Below, in pieces: positions 35,936 to 45,522 of a DNA stretch of 64,000 nt. Position numbers and translations under genes: made by a program. The first letter of the stretch is position 1, and every line of letters starts with the position of its first letter. This stretch comes from Pantoea sp. Ap-967 (GTDB taxonomy: Bacteria > Pseudomonadota > Gammaproteobacteria > Pseudomonadales > Pseudomonadaceae): contig NZ_VWXK01000021.1 in assembly GCF_011752565.1 (NCBI RefSeq), positions 1 to 64,000 on the forward strand, given 5' to 3'. The notes below the pieces were generated by a model, which worked only from the letters and a program-made list of their open reading frames with translations, did not search any database and was not told the DNA's origin.

Positions 35936-35940
35936 GCGGC

Positions 35941-35979
35941 AAATGAAAACGCCGCAGCCCCTTTCAGGGCCACGGCGTC
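35941..35979 (-). terminator. Rho-independent terminator of purA
   Basis: Minus strand ACGCCGTGGCCC-TGAAA-GGGGCTGCGGCGT forms an imperfect 12-bp stem followed by TTTCATTT, immediately after the purA stop region. Confidence 0.75.
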
Positions 35980-35999
35980 AGATCAGCCTGGAGGGCAGA

Positions 36000-37292
36000 T
36001 CAGGCGAACGGGTGACGCAGCACGATGGTTTCGTTGCGGTCCGGGCCGGTGGAGATGATGTCGATCGGCGCGCCGACCAGCACTTCGATGCGCTTGATGT
36101 AGTCACGCGCAGCTTGCGGCAGCTCTTCCAGGGTTTTCGCGCCCAGGGTCGACTCGCTCCAGCCTGGCATCTCTTCGTACACCGGCTCCAGGCCGATGTA
36201 GCTGTCGGCATCGGAAGGCGCGTCGATCACGGCGCCGTTCTCGTTCTTGTAGCCCACGCAGATGTTGATGGTTTCCAGGCCGTCCAGCACGTCCAGCTTG
36301 GTCAGGCAGATGCCCGAGATGCTGTTGACGTCGATGGCGCGACGCAGGATGACGGCATCGAACCAGCCGCAACGGCGGGCACGGCCGGTGGTGGAGCCGA
36401 ACTCATGGCCGCGCTTGGCCAGGGTGGCACCGGTTTCGTCGAACAGCTCGGTCGGGAACGGGCCGGAACCTACGCGGGTGGTGTAGGCCTTGGTGATACC
36501 CAGGATGTAGTCCAGGTACATCGGGCCAACGCCGGAACCGGTGGAGATACCGCCAGCGGTGGTGTTGGAGCTGGTGACGTACGGGTAGGTACCGTGGTCG
36601 ATGTCCAGCAGCGAGCCCTGGGCACCTTCGAACATGATGTCCTTGCCGGCGCGGCGCAGGTTGTGCAGTTCGGCGGTGACGTCGAGCATCATCGGCTTGA
36701 GCTGCTCGGCATAGGCCATGCACTCGTCCAGGGTTTGCTGGAAGTCGATGGCCGGCTCTTTGTAGTAGTTCACCAGCTGGAAGTTGTGGTAATCCAGCAG
36801 CTCACCGAGCTTGGCAGCGAAACGCTCGCGGTGGAACAGGTCGCCAACGCGCAGGCCGCGGCGTGCAACCTTGTCTTCGTAAGCGGGGCCGATACCACGG
36901 CCAGTGGTGCCGATCTTGGCTTCGCCACGGGCTTTTTCACGGGCCTGGTCCAGGGCCACGTGGTACGACAGGATCAGCGGCGCAGCCGGGGAGATGCGCA
37001 GGCGCTCGCGCACCGGTACGCCCTTCTCTTCCAGCTTGGTGATTTCACGCATCAGGGCATCCGGGGCAACGACCACGCCGTTGCCGATCAGGCACTGTAC
37101 GCCCTCACGCAGGATGCCGGACGGAATCAGGTGCAGAACGGTTTTTTCACCGTTGATCACCAGGGTGTGGCCCGCGTTGTGGCCACCCTGGTAGCGCACT
37201 ACGGCGGCAGCATGTTCGGTCAGCAGATCGACGATCTTGCCTTTGCCCTCATCACCCCACTGGGTGCCCAGGACGACGACATTCTTACCCAT
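36000..37292 (-). CDS. purA: Adenylosuccinate synthetase
   Basis: A 430-residue enzyme that condenses IMP and aspartate with GTP to adenylosuccinate, the first committed step to AMP. Motifs: MGKNVVVLGTQWGDEGKGK with the P-loop GDEGKGK (12-18), GHNAGHT, TTGRGIGPAYEDK (IMP binding), EGAQGSLLDIDHGTYP and GTTTGRARRCGWFD (arginine loop); each quoted briefly. Length equals E. coli PurA (432). ATG at 37290-37292. It follows hisZ by 56 bases on the same strand. Confidence 0.96.
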   Translation of the reverse strand: MGKNVVVLGTQWGDEGKGKIVDLLTEHAAAVVRYQGGHNAGHTLVINGEKTVLHLIPSGILREGVQCLIGNGVVVAPDALMREITKLEEKGVPVRERLRISPAAPLILSYHVALDQAREKARGEAKIGTTGRGIGPAYEDKVARRGLRVGDLFHRERFAAKLGELLDYHNFQLVNYYKEPAIDFQQTLDECMAYAEQLKPMMLDVTAELHNLRRAGKDIMFEGAQGSLLDIDHGTYPYVTSSNTTAGGISTGSGVGPMYLDYILGITKAYTTRVGSGPFPTELFDETGATLAKRGHEFGSTTGRARRCGWFDAVILRRAIDVNSISGICLTKLDVLDGLETINICVGYKNENGAVIDAPSDADSYIGLEPVYEEMPGWSESTLGAKTLEELPQAARDYIKRIEVLVGAPIDIISTGPDRNETIVLRHPFA

Positions 37293-37348
37293 TACATTGG
37301 TCCTCATTCACGCAAACTTGGTTGCCGGCCTACTGCCGACGCAGAAAC

Positions 37349-38536
37349 TCACTGGGCCAGCGGCAGAACCTGCCAGCGCCCGTCTTGCTGAATCAATTGC
37401 CGATCACAATCCGCCTCGAGAGCAGCACTCAACGGCTGGCCAGGCAGGGCCTGGACCACACGCTGGCCCTCGTTGCGCAACTGGCAGACCTGCTGCCAGA
37501 GGGCCGCGTCACCGCTGTCGGGCATCCAGATGCCGCCAGCAGGCAATACGACCTCCGCTCGCCCCAGTGTGACCAGGGTCTTCAAATCCGTGGAGAAACC
37601 GGTGGCCGGGCGTGCCCGGCCAAAGTCGGCGCCGATGTCGTCGTAACGGCCGCCCTGGGCGATGGATTGACCCTCGCCCGGAACGAACACGGCGAACACC
37701 ACGCCGGTGTGATAGTGGTAACCGCGCAGCTCGCCGAGGTCGAAGTACAGCGGCAGCTCCGGGTAGCGCGCAGCCAGGCGATCAGCGATCGCCAGCAGGT
37801 CGTCCAGTGCCGCCAGCACGCTGGCCGGGGCACGACCCAGGCGCACACGGGCCTCGGCCAGCACTTCACGGCCACCGCACAGCTCGACCAGGGCGCGCAG
37901 CATGTTGCCCAGGTCCTTCGGCAGGTCGGCGGTCAGCGCCTGCACTTCATCGACGGCCTTGCGCTGCAGGGCGTCGAACAACTGTTGCTCGACCGCACCG
38001 GACAGCCCGGCGGCACGCGCCAGGCCGCGGTAGATACCGACATGGCCGAGGTCCATGTGTACATCCGGCACATCGGCCAGCTGCAGCGTGGCGAGCATCA
38101 GGCTGATGACCTCGACATCGCTGGTGGGGCTGGCGTCGCCGTACAGTTCGGCGCCGAGCTGGATCGGGCTGCGCGAGGTAGACAGTGCACGCGGCTGGGC
38201 ATGCAGCACGCTGCCGGCATAGCACAGGCGGCTCGGGCCTTCACGGCGCAGGGTGTGGGCGTCGATGCGCGCCACCTGCGGGGTGAAGTCGGCGCGGAAG
38301 CCCATCAGGCGGCCCGACTGCGGGTCGACCACCTTGAAGGTGCGCTGATCCAGGTCCTGGCCGGCGCCGGTGAGCAGCGACTCCAGGTACTCGATATGCG
38401 GGGTGACGACCAGCTCGTAACCCCAACTCTGGAACAGGTCCAACACCTGGCGGCGCGCGATCTCGATGCGCGCAGCCTCAGGTGGCAGTACTTCCTCGAT
38501 GCCATCTGGCAGCAGCCAGCGGTCTACCGTTGCCAT
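37349..38536 (-). CDS. hisZ: ATP phosphoribosyltransferase regulatory subunit
   Basis: A 395-residue HisRS-like protein without tRNA charging activity that forms the hetero-octameric, histidine-inhibited ATP phosphoribosyltransferase with the short HisG. It has the class II core motifs in degenerate form: LPPEAARIEIARRQVLDLFQSWGYELV (motif 1 area), FRADFTPQVARID (motif 2-like) and FDLGELRGYHYHTGVVF; hisG is not in the window. Length fits HisZ (about 390). ATG at 38534-38536. The position beside purA and the hfl cluster is the usual one in pseudomonads. Confidence 0.93.
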   Translation of the reverse strand: MATVDRWLLPDGIEEVLPPEAARIEIARRQVLDLFQSWGYELVVTPHIEYLESLLTGAGQDLDQRTFKVVDPQSGRLMGFRADFTPQVARIDAHTLRREGPSRLCYAGSVLHAQPRALSTSRSPIQLGAELYGDASPTSDVEVISLMLATLQLADVPDVHMDLGHVGIYRGLARAAGLSGAVEQQLFDALQRKAVDEVQALTADLPKDLGNMLRALVELCGGREVLAEARVRLGRAPASVLAALDDLLAIADRLAARYPELPLYFDLGELRGYHYHTGVVFAVFVPGEGQSIAQGGRYDDIGADFGRARPATGFSTDLKTLVTLGRAEVVLPAGGIWMPDSGDAALWQQVCQLRNEGQRVVQALPGQPLSAALEADCDRQLIQQDGRWQVLPLAQ

Positions 38537-38837
38537 TACGCCATTTCCCCTCTGGTCCGGGCGGCTTGCCAGCTGGCCAGCCGTCAGTAAAGCCGGTATC
38601 GCGCACAGCAGCGGGCAGCACTGATCCCAGCGCAGCCACCGTACCCGATACCCTCGAATTGCCTTGCGACCTGACCAAACCGTCAACTGGCGGTTTGCCA
38701 ATCAACCTTGCAGACGCAAAAAAGCCGGGAAATTTCCCGGCTGCCTCATCATACACCCCTTTTCATTCAGGATGCACCCCGCCTGGTGTTTTAGCTGCCA
38801 GGCGGGGCGCCGCTGCCTGAAAATCAGGGCCTGAGCG
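38537..38837. other. Intergenic region hflC / hisZ
   Basis: 301 bases, no gene. Contains the hflC terminator at 38718-38741 and a second perfect 10-bp inverted repeat, CCCCGCCTGG (38777-38786) with CCAGGCGGGG (38798-38807), between that terminator and the hflC stop. The rest must hold the hisZ promoter. Confidence 0.55.
38718..38741 (-). terminator. Rho-independent terminator of the hfl operon
   Basis: GCCGGGAAATTTCCCGGC (38724-38741) is a perfect palindrome, and on the minus strand it is followed by a TTTTTT run (A-run at 38718-38723). Confidence 0.85.
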
Positions 38838-39707
38838 TCACGGCTTGCTCTTGTCCAGGAAGCGGAAGAACTCGTTCTTCGCATCCAGTACCAGCACGTC
38901 GCTCTTGTTCGAGAAGCTTTCGCGGTAGGCCTGCAGGCTACGGTAGAACGCATAGAAATCAGCGTCCTGGCCATAGGCCTTGGCATAGATGGCAGCCGAC
39001 TGGGCGTCGCCATCACCGCGGGTTTCTTCCGCTTCGCGGTAAGCCTCGGCCAACAGCACACGGCGCTGACGGTCGGCATCGGCGCGGATACCTTCAGCCA
39101 GCTCGTTACCCTTGGCGCGGTGCTCGCGGGCTTCACGTTCCCGCTCGGTGCTCATGCGGTCGAACACGCTGCGGTTGACTTCCTTGGGCAGGTCGATGGC
39201 CTTGACGCGCACGTCGACGACCTCGATACCCAGCTCCTTGTTGGCCATGCGGTTCAGCGATGCGGTGATGTCAGCCATCAGCGCGTCACGTTCACCGGAA
39301 ACCACTTCGTGCAGGGTGCGCTTGCCGAACTGGTCACGCAGGCCGCTTTCCAGGCGACGCGACAGACGCTCGTCGGCGATCTGCTTCATGCCGGACGTGG
39401 CGGTGTAGAAACGCTCGGCATCCTTGACCCGCCACTTGGCGTAGGCATCGACCATCACCGCTTTCTTCTCCAGGGTCAGGAACCGCTGGGTCGGGGCGTC
39501 GAGGGTCATCAGGCGGGCGTCGAACTTGCGTACCTGGTTCACGTAGGGAATCTTCACGTGCAGGCCCGGCTGGACATCCGCCTGGACCACCTTACCGAAG
39601 CGCAGCAGTACCGCGCGCTCGGTCTGGGACACGATGTAGAAGCTGTTCCAGGCGACGATGGCCAGGACCACGGCGGCGATCAGGGCGATCAGCGATCTAT
39701 TGCTCAT
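38838..39707 (-). CDS. hflC: Membrane protease modulator HflC
   Basis: A 289-residue stomatin/prohibitin (SPFH) protein with an N-terminal transmembrane helix (6-26) and the band-7 domain (about 27-220) exposed to the periplasm. It has the HflC-specific piece TERAVLLRFGK and MSTERERE-AREHRAKGNELAE coiled-coil. With HflK it forms a large cage around FtsH and limits access of membrane substrates. The ATG overlaps the hflK stop by one base (TGATG). Last gene of the hfq-hflX-hflK-hflC run. Confidence 0.95.
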   Translation of the reverse strand: MSNRSLIALIAAVVLAIVAWNSFYIVSQTERAVLLRFGKVVQADVQPGLHVKIPYVNQVRKFDARLMTLDAPTQRFLTLEKKAVMVDAYAKWRVKDAERFYTATSGMKQIADERLSRRLESGLRDQFGKRTLHEVVSGERDALMADITASLNRMANKELGIEVVDVRVKAIDLPKEVNRSVFDRMSTEREREAREHRAKGNELAEGIRADADRQRRVLLAEAYREAEETRGDGDAQSAAIYAKAYGQDADFYAFYRSLQAYRESFSNKSDVLVLDAKNEFFRFLDKSKP

Positions 39708-40885
39708 CAGCGGCTCTCCCTGGTGCGCAGTGGCTGTTGTTGCTGTTGCAGGTCCTGCGAGGCACGCGAGGCCGCGTCATTGACCGACGGCGAAACGCTG
39801 CTGCCAGGCGCGGAGGCGCTGCGGCTGCCTTCGACCATCTTGTCCAGCGGCAGGTAGAGCAGGTTGTTCTGCCCGTCCTTGGCTGTGACCAGCACCTTGC
39901 TCGTGTTGCTGTAGACCTCTTGCATGGTTTCCAGGTACAGGCGCTGACGGGTCACGTCAGGAGCCTTGCGGTACTCGGCAACCAGCTTGGTGAAGCGGTC
40001 GGCCTCACCCTTGGCGCGGGCAATGACTTCGTCGCGGTAACCGTTGGCATCCTCGATGATGCGCTGGGCCTGACCACGGGCTTCCGGCACCACGCCATTG
40101 GCGTAGGACTCGGCCTGGTTGCGGGCACGCTGTTCATCTTCGCGGGCGCGGATCACGTCGTCGAAGGCTTCCTGCACTTCACGCGGGGCTGCCGCGCTCT
40201 GCACGTTCACCTGGGTGACGGTGATACCGGTACGGTAGTTGTCGAGGAAGCGCTGCAGGCGTTCGCGGATGTCCACGGCCATCTGCTCACGGCCTTCGGT
40301 CAACACCTGGTCCATCGAGGTGGAACCCACCACATGGCGCAGGGCGCTGTCGGTCGCGTGCTGCAGGCTGACCTCAGGCTGGTCGACGTTGAGCACGAAG
40401 TCCTGCAGGTTGCTGATCTTGTACTGGACGGTCAGCGGAACCTCGACGATGTTCTCGTCTTCGGTGAGCATCTGACCCTGCTTGGTGTAGGCACGCTCGC
40501 GCGTGACGTTTTCCATGTACTTGCGATCGATTGGCGGGAAGTAGATGTTCAGGCCGGGACCGACCGTCTCATAGTACTTGCCGAAGCGCAGCACCACGGC
40601 CTGCTCCTGCTCGTCGACCACGTACACGGCGCTGTACAGCCAGATGGCAGCAAGCACCGCCAGGCCGATGCCCAGCAGGCCGTAGCCGCCACCCTTGCCG
40701 ACATTGCGGTCACCGCCGCCACGTTTCTTGCCGCTGCCGAACATGCCGTTCAGGCTGTCCTGCAGCTTGCGGAAGGCCTCGTCCAGATCTGGCGGACCCT
40801 TCTTGTCGCCACCACCGCCGCCACCGCGACGGCCGCCCCAGGGGTCCTGATTGTTCGAGTTGCCACCCGGCTCGTTCCAAGCCAT
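39707..40885 (-). CDS. hflK: Membrane protease modulator HflK
   Basis: A 392-residue partner of HflC. The first 75 residues are Gly/Asn/Lys-rich and cytoplasmic (MAWNEPGGNSNN, then a GGGGGG run), followed by a transmembrane helix (about 78-98) and the SPFH domain (about 100-300) with DEQEQAVVLRFGKY and VYSNTSKVLV. The Gly-rich N-terminus is a normal HflK feature and N-terminal DUF of the family. The ATG at 40883-40885 agrees with the family start. 96 bases separate it from the hflX stop. Confidence 0.95.
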   Translation of the reverse strand: MAWNEPGGNSNNQDPWGGRRGGGGGGDKKGPPDLDEAFRKLQDSLNGMFGSGKKRGGGDRNVGKGGGYGLLGIGLAVLAAIWLYSAVYVVDEQEQAVVLRFGKYYETVGPGLNIYFPPIDRKYMENVTRERAYTKQGQMLTEDENIVEVPLTVQYKISNLQDFVLNVDQPEVSLQHATDSALRHVVGSTSMDQVLTEGREQMAVDIRERLQRFLDNYRTGITVTQVNVQSAAAPREVQEAFDDVIRAREDEQRARNQAESYANGVVPEARGQAQRIIEDANGYRDEVIARAKGEADRFTKLVAEYRKAPDVTRQRLYLETMQEVYSNTSKVLVTAKDGQNNLLYLPLDKMVEGSRSASAPGSSVSPSVNDAASRASQDLQQQQQPLRTRESR

Positions 40886-40981
40886 AGCGCTCTCCATCTG
40901 ATAAAGCAAAGACGCGCCCACGGCGCGCCGTCCAATGCTACAGAATGCCTGCCACTGCTGCCCGGCGACCTCGCCGGGCAT

Positions 40982-42283
40982 TTATTGCAAAGTGTGTTGC
41001 TCGACAAACACTTGCGGCTCCATGCCTTCACGGCTGACCAGGCGATTCAACTCGACCCTGGGCAGGCGAACACTCAGCAGGCTGCGCCCTTCTTCGTCAT
41101 GCTCCTCACTCTGCACGGCACCCAAGGCAAAGAATTGCGCGCGCAAGCGGGCAAAACGCTGCTCCAGACACAGGGTACCGACATACAGATCATCCCCCAG
41201 CAACTCGGCAATCGCCTGGCCGACCAGCTCCAGGCCACGCCCATCGCGTGCCGACACCCAGACCCGTTCCGGCTTGCCATCGGCATCGCGCTGAATCTGC
41301 GGCTCGACATCCTCAAGCAGGTCGAGTTTGTTATACACCTCAAGGATCGGCAAGCCTTCGGCGCCGATCTCGCTCAATACCGCCAGCACCTGCTCGATCT
41401 GCTCCATGCGTTCCGGCTCATGGGCGTCGATCACATGCAGCAGCAGGTCGGAATTGCTCGACTCTTCGAGCGTAGCCCGAAATGCCTCGACCAGCTTGTG
41501 CGGCAGGTGACGAATGAAGCCCACGGTGTCGGCCAGCACGATCGGCCCAAGGTCGGCCAGTTCGAGCCGGCGCAGGGTTGGGTCGAGGGTGGCGAACAGC
41601 TGGTCCGCGGCATACACCTCGGAAGCGGTCAGGGCGTTGAACAGCGTCGACTTGCCGGCGTTGGTGTAACCCACCAGCGACACCGAAGGGATGTCGGCGC
41701 GCTTGCGGCCACGGCGGGCCTGCTCACGCTGGCTGCGAACCTTCTCCAGGCGCGACTTGATCTGGCGCAGGCGCACCCGCAACAGACGGCGGTCGGTTTC
41801 CAACTGGGTTTCACCCGGGCCGCGCATGCCGATACCACCCTTCTGACGCTCAAGGTGGGTCCAGCCGCGCACCAGCCGCGTGCTCATGTGCTCAAGCTGG
41901 GCCAGTTCGACCTGCAGCTTGCCTTCATGGGTACGCGCCCGTTGGGCGAAGATATCGAGGATCAGCCCGGTACGGTCGAGCACGCGACACTCGAAGACAC
42001 GTTCGAGGTTGCGTTCCTGACTGGGCGTGAGGGTGTGATTGAAAATCACCAGGTCTACCTGTTCGGCTTTGACCAGGTCGCGCAATTCCTCGACCTTGCC
42101 GCTGCCAATCAGGTATTTGGCGGTAGGCTGATGCCTGCCCACCGTGACCAGCGAAACAATGTCGGCACCGGCCGACAATGCCAGTTCCTGAAACTCCTGC
42201 GGGTCTTCGCGCGCCTCAGGGTTCTGACCTTCCAAGTGAACGAGCAACGCCCGCTCACCACCACCGTGGCGCTCAAAGAACAA
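40982..42283 (-). CDS. hflX: Ribosome-associated GTPase HflX
   Basis: A 433-residue GTPase that splits stalled or heat-damaged 70S ribosomes. N-terminal HflX domain (1-190, with FNHTLTPSQERNLE and GMRGPGETQLETDRR), then the G domain: G1 GYTNAGKS, G3 DTVGFI and G4 NKLD. The start appears to be TTG at 42281-42283 (MFFERHGGGERALL): AGGAG lies six bases upstream and the next ATG is inside the domain. It follows hfq by 12 bases. Confidence 0.94.
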   Translation of the reverse strand: MFFERHGGGERALLVHLEGQNPEAREDPQEFQELALSAGADIVSLVTVGRHQPTAKYLIGSGKVEELRDLVKAEQVDLVIFNHTLTPSQERNLERVFECRVLDRTGLILDIFAQRARTHEGKLQVELAQLEHMSTRLVRGWTHLERQKGGIGMRGPGETQLETDRRLLRVRLRQIKSRLEKVRSQREQARRGRKRADIPSVSLVGYTNAGKSTLFNALTASEVYAADQLFATLDPTLRRLELADLGPIVLADTVGFIRHLPHKLVEAFRATLEESSNSDLLLHVIDAHEPERMEQIEQVLAVLSEIGAEGLPILEVYNKLDLLEDVEPQIQRDADGKPERVWVSARDGRGLELVGQAIAELLGDDLYVGTLCLEQRFARLRAQFFALGAVQSEEHDEEGRSLLSVRLPRVELNRLVSREGMEPQVFVEQHTLQ

Positions 42284-42295
42284 TGCAGGCTCCTA

Positions 42296-42556
42296 TCAGG
42301 CGTTGCCTGGCTCGCTGTCGCCGTGCTCGGAATCGGACGGGCTTGGCAGGCGGACCGGACGGGCTGGAACCACGGTCGAAATGGCGTGCTTGTAGACCAT
42401 CTGGCTGACGGTGTTCTTCAGCAGAACCACGAACTGGTCGAACGATTCGATCGAGCCCTGCAGTTTGATGCCGTTGACCAGGTAGATCGAAACCGGGACC
42501 TTTTCTTTTCTCAAGGTGTTCAAGTAAGGGTCTTGTAGCGAATGCCCTTTTGACAT
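42296..42556 (-). CDS. hfq: RNA chaperone Hfq
   Basis: An 86-residue Sm-like hexameric RNA chaperone. Sm1 (LRKEKVPVSIYLVNGIKLQG) and Sm2 (YKHAIS) are intact; QDPYLN and the proximal-face residues Q8, F42, K56-H57 are in place. The C-terminal tail is short (about 18 residues, ending SEPGNA), as usual in Pseudomonas and unlike the 35-residue tail in E. coli. It pairs sRNAs with mRNAs and in pseudomonads mediates Crc-dependent catabolite repression. ATG at 42554-42556. Confidence 0.97.
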   Translation of the reverse strand: MSKGHSLQDPYLNTLRKEKVPVSIYLVNGIKLQGSIESFDQFVVLLKNTVSQMVYKHAISTVVPARPVRLPSPSDSEHGDSEPGNA

Positions 42557-42650
42557 ATGCCGCACTCCTGTAAGGATCAATAATAGAAAATCAAAGAAAA
42601 CGATAAGTTAGGCCGTCCCATCGCAAGAATAGACGGCTATCAGCAGGGAC

Positions 42651-43622
42651 TCAGCTCAATATGGAGACGGTTCCCAGGTATTTCAAGGTGCGGGACAGAT
42701 TGTCGCAGGCCAGGCTGTCGAGCCAATGCACGTCAGGCCAGCCACGCAACCAGGTGAACTGCCGCTTGGCCAACTGCCGAGTGGCAATGATACCGCGTTC
42801 ACGCATCTCATTCTCAGTCAGCTTGCCATCGAGGTAGTCCCAGGCTTGCCGATACCCCACTGCCCGTATAGACGGCAGCCCGGCGTGCAAGTCACTTCTG
42901 GCGCGCAGCGATCGGACCTCGTCGATGAAGCCCTGTTCCAACATCTGGGCAAATCGTAACGCAATTCGCTGGTGCAGAATGTGACGATCCGCCGGGGCAA
43001 TCGCCAAACTCGCGACAGTATAGGGCAAATGCCCGCCGCCGCCTGCGTCTGCGCCGCTACTTTCGGCCAATTGCCGTTGGCGATGGGCCGTCATGCTCTG
43101 GCCGCTCACCCGGTACACCTCCAGCGCACGGATCAGCCGCTGGGGGTCGTTGGGGTGGATGCGCGCCGCCGATTGCGGGTCAACCTCGGCCAGTTGCCGG
43201 TGCAGCTCGGCCAGGCCCAAGGCCTCGGCCTCGGCTTCCAGCTCGGCGCGTACCGCGGCATCGGCCGCCGGCATGTCCGCCAGGCCATCGACCAGCGCCT
43301 TGTAGTAGAGCATGGTGCCGCCCACCAGCAGCGGGATCTTGCCGCGCGCCGTGATCTCGGCCATGGCCTCCAGGGCGTCGGCGCGAAACTGCGCGGCTGA
43401 ATAGCTTTCGGCCGGGTCGCGGATGTCGATCAGGCGGTGCGGGTGGGCCGCCAGCAGCTCTTTCGAGGGCTTGGCCGAGCCGATGTCCATGCCGCGGTAG
43501 ACCAGCGCCGAATCGACACTGATCAGCTCGCACGGCAGCACCTTGGTCAGTTCGATGGCCAGGTCGGTCTTGCCGGCCGCCGTGGGGCCCATGAGGAATA
43601 TCGCAGGGGGCTTGCCGCTCAT
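42651..43622 (-). CDS. miaA: tRNA dimethylallyltransferase
   Basis: A 323-residue enzyme transferring dimethylallyl to A37 of tRNAs that read UNN codons. P-loop GPTAAGKT (12-19), then LISVDSALVYRGMDIGSAKP and LVGGTMLYYKALVDGL, and the tRNA-binding swinging helices in the middle; the C-terminal ELIREQ-LAKRQFTWLR segment is present as ATRQLAKRQFTWLRGWPD. ATG at 43620-43622, one base before the mutL stop, so coupled. Confidence 0.95.
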   Translation of the reverse strand: MSGKPPAIFLMGPTAAGKTDLAIELTKVLPCELISVDSALVYRGMDIGSAKPSKELLAAHPHRLIDIRDPAESYSAAQFRADALEAMAEITARGKIPLLVGGTMLYYKALVDGLADMPAADAAVRAELEAEAEALGLAELHRQLAEVDPQSAARIHPNDPQRLIRALEVYRVSGQSMTAHRQRQLAESSGADAGGGGHLPYTVASLAIAPADRHILHQRIALRFAQMLEQGFIDEVRSLRARSDLHAGLPSIRAVGYRQAWDYLDGKLTENEMRERGIIATRQLAKRQFTWLRGWPDVHWLDSLACDNLSRTLKYLGTVSILS

Positions 43623-43623
43623 G

Positions 43624-45522
43624 TCATCGACCGCGCAGGAATAGTTTGTCCAGGTCGTCCAGGCCCATCTGGGTCCAGGTGGGACGGCCGTGGTTGCATT
43701 GGCCGCTGCGCTCGGTGTTTTCCATGTCGCGCAGCAGGGCGTTCATCTCGGGGATGGCCAGGCGCCGGTTGGCGCGCACCGCACCGTGGCAGGCCATGGT
43801 GCCGAGCAGTTCGTTGAGGTGCGCCTGGATACGGTCGCTGGTGCCGTATTCCATCAGGTCGGCCAGCACGTCCTGGACCAGGCGGTTGGCCTCGGCCTGC
43901 TTGAGCAGGGCGGGAATCTGGCGGATGGCCAGGGTTTCCGGGCCCAGGCGCTGCAGTTCGAAGCCCAGGCGCTGGAACCACTGGGCGTGCTCTTCGGCGC
44001 AATCGGCCTCGCGCTGGCTCAGGGCCAGGGTTTCCGGCACCAGCAGCGGCTGGCCGCTGAGGCCTTCGCTGGCCATGGCCACCTTGAGCCGCTCGTACAT
44101 GATGCGCTCATGGGCAGCGTGCATGTCCACCAGCACCAGCCCGGCGGCGTTCTCGGCCAGGATGTAGATGCCCTTGAGCTGCGCCAGCGCATAGCCCAGG
44201 GGCGGGATATCGCCCTGGCTTTCCGGCAGCGCCGCAGGCGCTGGCGCACCCTCGGCCAGCGGCTTGTAGAACTCGCGGTACACCGCCTGGGCCTCGGCGG
44301 CCGGCAATGGCTGCGAGGGGCGCGGGGTGTACTGGTACTGGTAGCCGGCACCGCTGCCGCCGTTGGAAATCGAGTGTTGCGGCGCCTGGGGCTGCTCCAG
44401 CACCGGCGAGGCCAGGCGCATTTCGCCCTGCGGCCCGAACTCACCGACCTGCTGGCCGGTCGGCCGCATGGCCTCGGGCACGGCAGCAGGCGCAGGCAAC
44501 TGGTCTTCCGGGCGCACGTCGGCCAGGGCCCGGTGCAAGGTGCCATAGAGGAAGTCGTGCACCGAGCGCCCTTCGCGGAAGCGCACTTCGTGCTTGGTGG
44601 GGTGCACGTTGACGTCGACGCCGTTGGGCTCAAGCTCCAGGAACAGCACGAAGGTCGGGTGCCGGCCGTTGAACAGCACGTCGCGGTAGGCCTGGCGCAC
44701 GGCGTGGGCCACCAGCTTGTCGCGTACCGCACGGCCGTTGACGAAGAAGTACTGCAAGTCTGCCTGGCTGCGCGAGAAGGTCGGCAGGCCAACCCAGCCC
44801 CACAGGCGCAGGCCGTTGCGCTCGACATCGATCGGCAATGCCTGCTCCATGAAGCCTGCCCCGCAGATGGCGCCGACACGCCGCGCACGGGCCGTCTCGT
44901 CATGGGCCTCGTGCAGGCTGAGGATGCTCTTGCCGTTGTGGCGCAGGTGGAAGCCGACATCGAAACGGGCCAATGCCAGGCGCCGGATCACTTCCTGCAG
45001 GTGATCGAATTCGGTTTTCTCGGCCTTGAGGAACTTGCGCCGGGCCGGGGTATTGAAGAACAGGTCACGCACTTCCACCGAGGTGCCGACCGGGTGCGCG
45101 GCAGGCTGCACGCGCGGGGTCATGTCGCGGCCTTCGGTTTCCACCTGCCAGGCTTCGCTGGCACTGGCGGTTCGCGAGGTCAGGGTCAGGCGCGCGACCG
45201 AGCTGATCGACGCCAGCGCCTCGCCGCGAAAGCCCAGGCTCAGCACCCCTTCGAGGTCTTCGAGTTCGCGAATCTTGCTGGTGGCGTGCCGGGCCAGGGC
45301 CAGCGGCAGGTCGTCGGCCGAGATGCCGCTGCCGTCGTCGCGCACCCGCAACAGCTTCACCCCGCCCTGCTCGACCTCCACGTCGATGCGCCGGGCGCCC
45401 GAGTCCAGGCTGTTTTCCAGCAATTCCTTGGCCACCGATGCCGGGCGCTCGACCACCTCACCGGCGGCAATCTGGTTGGCCAGCCGCGGGCTAAGCAGCT
45501 GGATGCGCGAACCACCACTCAT
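43624..45522 (-). CDS. mutL: DNA mismatch repair protein MutL
   Basis: A 632-residue repair protein. GHKL ATPase N-terminus with ENSLDSGA, DDGSGI and TLGFRGEALASI-type SLGFRGEALASI motifs (first 110 residues), a long Pro/Gln-rich linker (about 340-430), and a C-terminal dimerisation domain. The latter contains DMHAAHERIMYE, the DQHA(X)2E(X)4E endonuclease motif, so unlike E. coli MutL it should nick DNA; this fits a genome that lacks MutH-directed repair. The ATG at 45520-45522 overlaps amiB by four bases. Confidence 0.95.
   Translation of the reverse strand: MSGGSRIQLLSPRLANQIAAGEVVERPASVAKELLENSLDSGARRIDVEVEQGGVKLLRVRDDGSGISADDLPLALARHATSKIRELEDLEGVLSLGFRGEALASISSVARLTLTSRTASASEAWQVETEGRDMTPRVQPAAHPVGTSVEVRDLFFNTPARRKFLKAEKTEFDHLQEVIRRLALARFDVGFHLRHNGKSILSLHEAHDETARARRVGAICGAGFMEQALPIDVERNGLRLWGWVGLPTFSRSQADLQYFFVNGRAVRDKLVAHAVRQAYRDVLFNGRHPTFVLFLELEPNGVDVNVHPTKHEVRFREGRSVHDFLYGTLHRALADVRPEDQLPAPAAVPEAMRPTGQQVGEFGPQGEMRLASPVLEQPQAPQHSISNGGSGAGYQYQYTPRPSQPLPAAEAQAVYREFYKPLAEGAPAPAALPESQGDIPPLGYALAQLKGIYILAENAAGLVLVDMHAAHERIMYERLKVAMASEGLSGQPLLVPETLALSQREADCAEEHAQWFQRLGFELQRLGPETLAIRQIPALLKQAEANRLVQDVLADLMEYGTSDRIQAHLNELLGTMACHGAVRANRRLAIPEMNALLRDMENTERSGQCNHGRPTWTQMGLDDLDKLFLRGR

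Noticed and set aside
39737..42538. A 933-codon open frame on the plus strand opposite hflK and hflX
   Set aside because: It mirrors real minus-strand genes; its translation is rich in His, Gln, Arg and Gly as expected for an antisense frame in GC-rich DNA and has no family features.
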